Below are positions 1 to 4,764 of a stretch of DNA of 6,187 nt, piece after piece. Source of the stretch: Candidatus Omnitrophota bacterium (GTDB lineage: Bacteria > Omnitrophota > Gorgyraeia > 2-01-FULL-45-10). Positions within the stretch are counted from its first letter, which is position 1. Each line of letters starts with the position of its first letter. The position numbers were made by a program, and so were the translations under genes. Where the stretch lies: the NCBI GenBank assembly GCA_016214245.1, contig JACROW010000044.1, positions 1 through 6,187 of the forward strand, read 5' to 3'. The notes under the pieces were generated by a model. The model ran no database searches. It worked only from the letters and a program-made list of their open reading frames with translations, and had not been told where the DNA came from.

Positions 1-1
1 T

Positions 2-55
2 ATAAATAAGGAGAGGCTAAAGGCCATTCACAAACAATTTCACCCTCGCCCTTAA
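2..55 (+). CDS. Possible C-terminal tail of an upstream gene (partial)
   Basis: Frame 2 is open from the window edge to a TAA at 53-55 and reads INKERLKAIHKQFHPRP. The other two + frames hit stops within the first 9 bases. The peptide is basic and could be the end of a real protein. The cca-like gene starts 23 bases later, a spacing that fits an operon. Seventeen open codons are easily reached by chance, no family is recognised, and the call rests mainly on position. Confidence 0.25.
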   Translation: MNKERLKAIHKQFHPRP

Positions 56-78
56 ATTTTTCATGAGAGACTGATATA

Positions 79-1425
79 ATGGACTTGGTTACAACGCATA
101 AGAGTGCGAGAAGAGAGCTTGTATCGAACCTCTCGAAGAAGATGGCCTCCGTCTTTCCGCGTAGTATCATGGGCCTACTGAGACACATCGGCCGGCTTGC
201 CAACAGGTACGGTTACAGCGCATTTGTTGTAGGAGGCCCTGTGCGTGATTTGATTTTAGGAGTCAGAAATCTCGACCTCGACATCGTCATCGAAGGAGAT
301 GCCATAGCTTTCGGCAGGAGATTGTCCGAAGAGCTCAAAGTCTCCCTCATCGTTCATAGAAGATTCGGAACCGCTACCATAATCGCCAAAGATAAATTGA
401 AGATAGACCTTGCGACTGCCAGAAAAGAAATTTACGAGGCCCCGGGCGCCCTTCCTACCGTGGAATTCAGCTCCTTAAAGAATGACCTGATACGCAGGGA
501 CTTTACCATAAACGCTATGGCCGTCAGCCTAAACAAGGAGAGTTTCGGCCAGCTGGTCGATTTCTTTGGAGGCGAATCGGACCTCTTTGCGGGCCGCATA
601 AGGGTCATGCACAACGGAAGCTTCATAGATGACCCCACGAGGATCTTCAGGGCCATACGTTTCGAACAGCGGTTCGGGTTTGCGATAGACCGCCACACAG
701 AAAAACTGATTTTGAATGCCATTGAAGAGGATATGTTTGATCATGTTGAGCCTCAAAGGATACGGGATGAGATTATATCGATCCTGAAGGAGAAGGAGCC
801 CATCAGGGCGCTGAGGAGAATGGCCGAGCTCGATGAATTCAAATTTCTACACCCCAAGATAAGGCTGGATCAGAAGATGAATAAGTTTTATAGCGCGATA
901 GACGAGGCCTGTCTTTGGTATGAAAGTCTCACCTTTAAGAAAAGGCCCATAGAGAAATGGCTTATGTATCTGATGGCGAATTTAGAGCCCTTGAGCTATA
1001 AAGAGACGGTTGATTTATGCAGCAAATTTGTCTTTAAGCGCGGCGAGCGCCTGCGGATACTTTCATACAAGAAATGCGCCAGGAAGGCGATCGGTTTATT
1101 GAGCGTGAAGAAGAAGATTAGGCCGAGCAGAATCTACAGCATCCTATCGCCGCTTTCCTACGAGGTGATATTATCACTCATGGCTCGCTCGAACTCGGGA
1201 TTGGCAGGAACGAGGATAAAAGACTTCCTCGAAAGGCATAACAGGGTAAGGATAGGGATAAGAGGCTGGACGCTTAAAAGGCTGGGCCTTAAACCGGGTC
1301 CGGATTTTAAAAAAATTTTAGGCAAGGTGCTGTATAAGAAAATAGACGGCGCATTGAAGACGAAGAGCGACGAACTCGAATATGTAAAGGGATTGATAAG
1401 GAAGAGATGTATGGAGATCGCGTGA
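79..1425 (+). CDS. cca: Class II CCA tRNA nucleotidyltransferase / poly(A) polymerase family protein
   Basis: This enzyme should add or repair the 3' CCA end of tRNAs in the cytoplasm, or part of it. Visible in the 448 residues: the head-domain motif VVGGPVRDLILG (50-61) followed by the catalytic pair D66 and D68; IDLATAR with a likely third carboxylate at D110; RRDFTINAMA (139-148); and DDPTR (184-188), matching the family's nucleotide-selecting EDxxR motif. The helical neck and body follow, with a conserved LGLKPGP near 402-408 towards the tail. Length is normal for a stand-alone enzyme. The start is uncertain: ATG 79 has only a weak GAGAG (66-70) upstream, and an internal ATG at 142 (M22) would keep every motif. 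The sequence does not show whether it adds CC, A or CCA, or acts as a poly(A) polymerase. Its stop overlaps the rbfA start by 4 bases. Confidence 0.9.
   Translation: MDLVTTHKSARRELVSNLSKKMASVFPRSIMGLLRHIGRLANRYGYSAFVVGGPVRDLILGVRNLDLDIVIEGDAIAFGRRLSEELKVSLIVHRRFGTATIIAKDKLKIDLATARKEIYEAPGALPTVEFSSLKNDLIRRDFTINAMAVSLNKESFGQLVDFFGGESDLFAGRIRVMHNGSFIDDPTRIFRAIRFEQRFGFAIDRHTEKLILNAIEEDMFDHVEPQRIRDEIISILKEKEPIRALRRMAELDEFKFLHPKIRLDQKMNKFYSAIDEACLWYESLTFKKRPIEKWLMYLMANLEPLSYKETVDLCSKFVFKRGERLRILSYKKCARKAIGLLSVKKKIRPSRIYSILSPLSYEVILSLMARSNSGLAGTRIKDFLERHNRVRIGIRGWTLKRLGLKPGPDFKKILGKVLYKKIDGALKTKSDELEYVKGLIRKRCMEIA
1413..1424 (+). promoter_or_regulatory. SD and GTG start that set the rbfA start
   Basis: GGAG at 1413-1416 lies 5 bases before GTG 1422-1424. 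That GTG forms a GTGA overlap with the TGA stop (1423-1425) of the cca-like gene, a classic coupled-translation arrangement. The upstream in-frame ATG at 1407 has its nearest SD-like run (AAGGAAG, 1398-1404) only 2 bases away, which is too close for efficient use. Confidence 0.65.
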
Positions 1426-1787
1426 CCACACAAAGAGCGGAAAGGGTTCAGGAGGCATTGCGGCAGGAGGTGAGCCGGATAGTCCACAACGAACTCAAGG
1501 ACCCGAGGCTTGGATTTTTGACAATAACGAAGGTGGAGATCACGAAGGACTTGAGATACGCCAGGGTATATTTCAGCGTCCTGGGCGAATTGAAGGATAA
1601 AACGCTGGCCCTGAAGGGATTAAACAGCGCCAAGGGGTACATAAAGAATCTGATATCAAAAAATATAAAATTAAGGTTCATGCCCGAGATAGAATTCAAG
1701 ATGGACCAATCTTTGGAGCATACAAAAGAGATCCATGACATCATGGATAAGTTGAAGAAAAAGAGAGAGGTGAAAGAAGATGAATGA
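1422..1787 (+). CDS. rbfA: 30S ribosome-binding factor RbfA
   Basis: RbfA binds the 30S subunit and assists late 16S rRNA maturation, including 5'-end processing and cold adaptation. From the GTG start the protein is 121 residues, a usual length. It begins with RAERVQEALRQEVSRIV and has the family signature KDPRLGFLTITKVEITKDLR followed by ARVYFSVLG. The KH-like fold's A-x-G kink is seen as SAKGYIKNLI, and the C-terminal strand and helix as LRFMPEIEF and LEHTKEIHDIMDKL. It ends in a basic tail (KLKKKREVKEDE). An ATG at 1407 would add five residues, but the GTG has the better SD and gives a 4-base overlap with the preceding stop. It overlaps nrnA by 8 bases. infB, the common upstream partner, is absent here. 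Confidence 0.94.
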   Translation: MTTQRAERVQEALRQEVSRIVHNELKDPRLGFLTITKVEITKDLRYARVYFSVLGELKDKTLALKGLNSAKGYIKNLISKNIKLRFMPEIEFKMDQSLEHTKEIHDIMDKLKKKREVKEDE

Positions 1788-2772
1788 GATAAAGGAAGTG
1801 ATAGGGGCGATAAATAGATGTAGGCGATTCCTGATAACCGCTCATATAAATTTGGAGGGGGATTCCATCGGGAGCCAGCTTGCCATAAGAGAGCTATTGA
1901 ATGCGATGGGTAAGACCGCATTTATAATAGACAGCGACCCTGTGCCAGCGCATTATAAATTTCTGCCCAAGGCGAACGAGATATCGAATAAGATAGATAA
2001 GAAGATGGATTACGATGCCGCCGTAGTAGTGGATTGTCCCACATTGAAGAGGACGGGCAAGGTGGCGGAACTCATATCCAAGAATAAAAATAAAGTGGTA
2101 ATCAATATCGACCATCATGTATCGAATGAGAGATTTGGCGATGTCAATTGGGTCGATCCAAATGCAAGCTCCGCAGGCGAACTGGTTTTTAAGCTTTTTA
2201 AGGAGACGGGCAAGCGACTGACGAAGGAAACGGCCCTCAACCTTTATATCGCGATCCTGACAGACACAGGCTCCTTCAATTATGATAATACTTCGAGTCT
2301 GACCCATGAGATCGCCGGCGAGCTTTTGGGTTATGGGCTTGAGCCGGCAGCAGTATCGGAGAGCGTATATGAACGCCGGTCTATAGGAGATATAAAACTT
2401 TTAGGGTTGGTTCTATCGACAATCAAGCTCAATAATAGGGGCGATGTAGCATATTTGGAGCTTACGAATGACGTCTTAAAAAAGACAGGAGCAGATGCCG
2501 CTAAGTCGGAGGGGTTTGTAAATTATGCGAGGTCTATCGATAAGGTTAAGGTGGCGGTGCTTTTTAGAGAGGAACCAAAGGAAGGCGGCAGGATACACGT
2601 CAGCCTTCGCTCTAAAGGCAGCGTCGATGTGAATAGAATCGCTTCATCTTTTGGAGGCGGCGGCCATGCGAGGGCATCGGGTTGTGTTGTGGAAGGGACC
2701 TTGGTCGAAGTCGAAAAGTCGGTGCTGTCGAAAATAGAGGAAAGGCTGCGTGGACGGCATACTGGTCGTTGA
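1780..2772 (+). CDS. nrnA: DHH-family nanoRNase / pAp phosphatase (NrnA-like)
   Basis: A 330-residue DHH/DHHA1 phosphoesterase. Characterised members degrade 2-5 nt RNAs to mononucleotides and often dephosphorylate 3'-phosphoadenosine 5'-phosphate (pAp), using manganese in the cytoplasm. Motif I is HINLEGDSIGS (22-32), D85 lies in VVVDCPTLKRTG, DHH is at 111-113, and motif IV is ILTDTGSF with D162. The DHHA1 domain carries GGGGHARASG at 292-301, which binds substrate. Motif I is unusual: the common form is HxxPDxD, but here Pro and the first Asp are Leu25 and Glu26; H22 and D28 are kept. GAGGTGA (1767-1773) sits 6 bases before the ATG. The gene overlaps rbfA by 8 bases and truB by 23. Identity as NrnA rests on architecture and its place between rbfA and truB; exact substrate preference is inferred. 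Confidence 0.9.
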   Translation: MNEIKEVIGAINRCRRFLITAHINLEGDSIGSQLAIRELLNAMGKTAFIIDSDPVPAHYKFLPKANEISNKIDKKMDYDAAVVVDCPTLKRTGKVAELISKNKNKVVINIDHHVSNERFGDVNWVDPNASSAGELVFKLFKETGKRLTKETALNLYIAILTDTGSFNYDNTSSLTHEIAGELLGYGLEPAAVSESVYERRSIGDIKLLGLVLSTIKLNNRGDVAYLELTNDVLKKTGADAAKSEGFVNYARSIDKVKVAVLFREEPKEGGRIHVSLRSKGSVDVNRIASSFGGGGHARASGCVVEGTLVEVEKSVLSKIEERLRGRHTGR

Positions 2773-3433
2773 TAAACCGCAAGGCATGACGAGCCATGAT
2801 GTAGTTGATTTCATCAGGAGAAGATTCGGATTGGATCATGTCGGACATGCCGGGACGCTGGATCCGCTAGCAACGGGCGTCCTGGTGATGCTGATCGGCG
2901 GATTTACGAGATATTTTAATTCACTGTCTGGCGATGATAAAGTTTATGAAGCAGCTCTTGTCCTGGGCGCGACATCGGATACCGGCGATGCATCAGGAAA
3001 GATGGTCTTTATAGATAAGAGTGTAAGCACCCGTTACAAAATTGAAACTATCGAAGAGGTCTTTAAAAAATTTCTTGGAGATATAGAGCAGACACCTCCA
3101 ATGTATTCGGCTATAAAATACAGAGGAAAGAAATTATATGAATTGGCAAGATCGGGTGTAAGCGTGAAAATAGAGCCGCGAAGAGTATCTATAAAAAGGC
3201 TCGAGATTCTGAAGATATCCTTACCTGAAATATTCTTCAATGTCGCCTGCTCTAAAGGCACCTATATCCGTCAGCTATGCGTTGACATCGGTAAAGAGCT
3301 AGGCTGCGGTGCCTATATGAAGGATTTAAGAAGAATAAGGTCAGGGAGGTTCACCATCGATGATGCCGTAGAATTTACAAGTTTAAAAGAGATGACGGCG
3401 AAAGAACTAGAAAAGCGGTTACATAATCTATGA
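2750..3433 (+). CDS. truB: tRNA pseudouridine(55) synthase TruB, short form
   Basis: TruB converts U55 in the T-loop of tRNAs to pseudouridine. The protein opens with the family's usual N-terminus, DGILVVDKPQGMTSHDVV, which fixes the GTG start at 2750; GAGG (2737-2740) lies 9 bases upstream. The catalytic motif GHAGTLDPLATGVL (32-45) has the nucleophile D38. Later family motifs are TPPMYSAIKYRGKKLYELAR and CSKGTYIRQLCVDIG, followed by LRRIRSGRF. At 227 residues it ends soon after the catalytic domain and has no room for the C-terminal PUA-type domain of the roughly 310-residue E. coli and Thermotoga enzymes. Both ends overlap neighbours: 23 bases with nrnA, and a 4-base ATGA with ribF. Confidence 0.95.
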   Translation: MDGILVVDKPQGMTSHDVVDFIRRRFGLDHVGHAGTLDPLATGVLVMLIGGFTRYFNSLSGDDKVYEAALVLGATSDTGDASGKMVFIDKSVSTRYKIETIEEVFKKFLGDIEQTPPMYSAIKYRGKKLYELARSGVSVKIEPRRVSIKRLEILKISLPEIFFNVACSKGTYIRQLCVDIGKELGCGAYMKDLRRIRSGRFTIDDAVEFTSLKEMTAKELEKRLHNL

Positions 3434-4368
3434 AGGTCTTTCGGGGTACAAAGGATATAGAAAATAATATAAGGGACACAATAGCGACTATCGGCGTATT
3501 CGACGGCGTCCATATCGGACATAGAAGGATTATAAAGGAAGTGGTGAAACGCTCAAAGGTATTAAACCTTAAGAGCGTGGTCGTGACCTTCGATCCACAT
3601 CCATTGAAAGTCCTGAACCCAAGTGCCAACGTACCAAGCCTTGCCTCATTAGAGCACAGACGAGCCCTTATAGCGGAGCTTGGGGTTGATTATCTGGTCA
3701 TCTTGAAATTTACAAGATCGCTCTCGAAGCTCTCCCCGGAAATATTTATAAACAACATTTTGATAGATAAGCTATCTATCAAAGAGATATATGTAGGTGA
3801 GAACTTCTATTTTGGAAGAGGCGCTAAGGCCGGTATAGAAACCTTAAAAAAGTGGAGCATAAAATTTGGGTTCACGGTCAAGGTCTTCAAGCCTATCCAG
3901 ACTAAAGGCAGGATCATAAGTTCAACGCTGATCAGGCGGCTGATTGTGAATGGCGATATAAGAAAGGCATCGCACTTTTTGGGAAGGCCCGTCTCTATAT
4001 TGGGGACAGTCGTGAAGGGCAGTTCGCGAGGCAGGATAATGGGTTATCCTACGGCGAATATAGACCCTCACCATGAAGCGATACCGCCAAGCGGCGTTTA
4101 TGCGGTCAGGGTGAGGTACAAAAATAAATTTTTAAAAGGCATCCTGAACATAGGGGTAAGGCCTACTTTTTTTAAGGCGAAAGGCTCTGAAGAGCGCGAA
4201 CCCACAATAGAGGTCCATATATTCGGTTTCGATAAGCGGATTTACGGCGAGGATATCGAAGTCATCTTCATAAAAAAATTGCGGGATGAAAAAAGATTCA
4301 AGGATAGATACGACCTTATTCGCCAGATACGACGCGATGAGAGGATGGCGCGGAACATTTTGAAGTAA
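3430..4368 (+). CDS. ribF: Bifunctional riboflavin kinase / FAD synthetase RibF
   Basis: RibF phosphorylates riboflavin to FMN and then adenylylates FMN to FAD. Its 312 residues match the usual bacterial two-domain length. The N-terminal nucleotidyltransferase domain has [10 protein letters not shown] (22-31), TFDPHP (53-58), [14 protein letters not shown] (122-135, usually VGEDFxFG) and ISSTLIR (163-169). The C-terminal flavokinase domain starts near 185 with [13 protein letters not shown], then [11 protein letters not shown] (200-210), LNIGVRPTF and EVHIFGFD. It starts at an ATGA overlap with the truB stop (3430-3433), so translation is probably coupled. No terminator is visible after its TAA; the duplicated promoter region begins 8 bases later. 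The frame stays intact through T7 and A7 runs. Confidence 0.96.
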   Translation: MKVFRGTKDIENNIRDTIATIGVFDGVHIGHRRIIKEVVKRSKVLNLKSVVVTFDPHPLKVLNPSANVPSLASLEHRRALIAELGVDYLVILKFTRSLSKLSPEIFINNILIDKLSIKEIYVGENFYFGRGAKAGIETLKKWSIKFGFTVKVFKPIQTKGRIISSTLIRRLIVNGDIRKASHFLGRPVSILGTVVKGSSRGRIMGYPTANIDPHHEAIPPSGVYAVRVRYKNKFLKGILNIGVRPTFFKAKGSEEREPTIEVHIFGFDKRIYGEDIEVIFIKKLRDEKRFKDRYDLIRQIRRDERMARNILK

Positions 4369-4373
4369 AAATA

Positions 4374-4405
4374 TTTACAAAATCAGATAAATATGTTAAT
4401 ATAAT
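4374..4405 (+). promoter_or_regulatory. Candidate promoter P1 for rpsO-pnp
   Basis: TTTACA (4374-4379) matches TTGACA at 5 of 6 positions. A perfect TATAAT lies at 4400-4405, but the gap is 20 bases; using TAATAT at 4397-4402 gives the ideal 17-base gap with a weaker -10. It sits just after the ribF stop in the most AT-rich stretch of the window. Most of it lies in the first copy of the 48-bp repeat; the two leading T's are outside. Prediction from sigma70 consensus only. Confidence 0.4.
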
Positions 4406-4473
4406 ACAAAGAAAGATGAGGTGTACAAAATCAGATAAATATGTTAATATAATACAAAGAAAGATGAGGTGTA
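4376..4473 (+). repeat. Perfect 48-bp tandem duplication before rpsO
   Basis: Copy 1 (4376-4423) and copy 2 (4424-4471) are identical over all 48 bases and abut with no spacer. Two further bases (TA, 4472-4473) continue the pattern. The unit starts TACAAAATCAGA and ends AAAGATGAGGTG. Each copy holds TATAAT (4400-4405, 4448-4453) and an SD-like GAGGTG (4418-4423, 4466-4471). It fills 98 of the 107 bases between ribF and rpsO. Perfect identity points to a recent slippage event or an assembly artefact. It has no spacers and no transposase, so it is neither CRISPR nor an insertion sequence. Confidence 0.98.
4422..4453 (+). promoter_or_regulatory. Candidate promoter P2 for rpsO-pnp (duplicate of P1)
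   Basis: The second repeat copy brings another TATAAT (4448-4453) or TAATAT (4445-4450). Its -35 is TGTACA (4422-4427), only 4 of 6 matches, because the two bases before the repeat junction differ from those before copy 1. Transcription starting about 7 bases after TATAAT would leave a leader of roughly 16 bases containing the SD of rpsO. Prediction from consensus only. Confidence 0.35.
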
Positions 4474-4478
4474 GAGTG
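4466..4478 (+). promoter_or_regulatory. SD and GTG start of rpsO
   Basis: GAGGTG (4466-4471) lies 4 bases before GTG 4476-4478. This start gives an 89-residue S15 beginning [11 protein letters not shown], matching the family's usual N-terminus. In-frame ATGs at 4464 and 4416 lie inside the repeat copies, have only weak purine runs upstream, and would add 4 or 20 non-conserved residues. Confidence 0.75.
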
Positions 4479-4745
4479 GTTTTGATCAAGGAGAAGAGGA
4501 AGGAACTCATAAAGGACTTTAAGGTGCACGAGAAGGATACCGGTTCGCCAAGTGTCCAGATAGCGTTATTGACTGAAAGGATAAATTCTCTTTCAGAGCA
4601 TTTTAAGACGCACAAGCGCGACCACCATTCTCGGCAAGGGCTCCTTCGCATGGTCAGCATACGAAGGAGGTTATTGGAATATCTCAAGCGGAAAGACCTG
4701 CAGGGGTATCAGGATCTCATAAAAAAATTGGATTTGAGAAAATAG
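4476..4745 (+). CDS. rpsO: 30S ribosomal protein S15
   Basis: S15 binds the central domain of 16S rRNA early in 30S assembly and contributes to a bridge with the 50S subunit. From the GTG start the protein is 89 residues, the standard bacterial length. Signatures are [16 protein letters not shown] (21-36), [12 protein letters not shown] (46-57, usually HKKDHHSRRGLL), and [10 protein letters not shown]. Highly conserved His, Asp and Ser residues of the rRNA-binding loop are present. A longer reading from ATG 4416 (109 residues) is open only because the 48-bp repeat is 16 codons long and free of stops; I regard that extension as non-coding leader. pnp follows after 19 bases, the classic rpsO-pnp pair. 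The leader is too repetitive and short to recognise any known S15 autoregulatory RNA. A hairpin lies inside the coding sequence at 4641-4669. Confidence 0.96.
   Translation: MVLIKEKRKELIKDFKVHEKDTGSPSVQIALLTERINSLSEHFKTHKRDHHSRQGLLRMVSIRRRLLEYLKRKDLQGYQDLIKKLDLRK
4641..4669 (+). other. Hairpin inside rpsO covering an SD-like sequence
   Basis: CTCCTTCG (4641-4648) pairs perfectly with CGAAGGAG (4662-4669). After one C/A mismatch, ATG (4650-4652) pairs with CAT (4658-4660), leaving a GTCAG loop. Eleven of twelve positions pair. The right arm contains AAGGAG and continues to AAGGAGG (4664-4670), a near-perfect SD, with an in-frame TTG at 4674. There is no T run, so it is not a terminator. An 8-bp arm alone is expected about once by chance in a window this size. 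Confidence 0.6.
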
Positions 4746-4764
4746 CATTCGGAAGAAAGGAAAC

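Noticed and set aside
1165..1177. GTGATA-T-TATCAC palindrome inside the cca-like gene
   Set aside because: It is deep in coding sequence, far from any promoter, and a hairpin would need a larger loop; most likely chance.
1784..1787. ATGA overlap at the rbfA stop as a start for the next gene
   Set aside because: That ATG is out of frame with the DHH protein; the in-frame ATG at 1780 has a good GAGGTGA spacing.
1448..1921. 157-codon open frame on the minus strand across rbfA and nrnA
   Set aside because: It lies opposite two clearly recognised genes and has no recognisable motif; like the other minus-strand frames here it is a shadow of the coding strand.
4371..4394. ATATTTA / TAAATAT inverted repeat just after the ribF stop, possibly a terminator
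   Set aside because: The 7-bp stem is all A/T with a 10-base loop and no following T run, and it overlaps promoter-like sequence; too weak to call.
4376..4473. Possible CRISPR or insertion-sequence end
   Set aside because: Only two copies, no spacers, no inverted ends and no nearby cas or transposase gene.
4268..4730. 14-base identical string TCATAAAAAAATTG in ribF (4268-4281) and rpsO (4717-4730)
   Set aside because: Both encode Ile-Lys-Lys-Leu in the same codon style; low-complexity coincidence and not a functional repeat.
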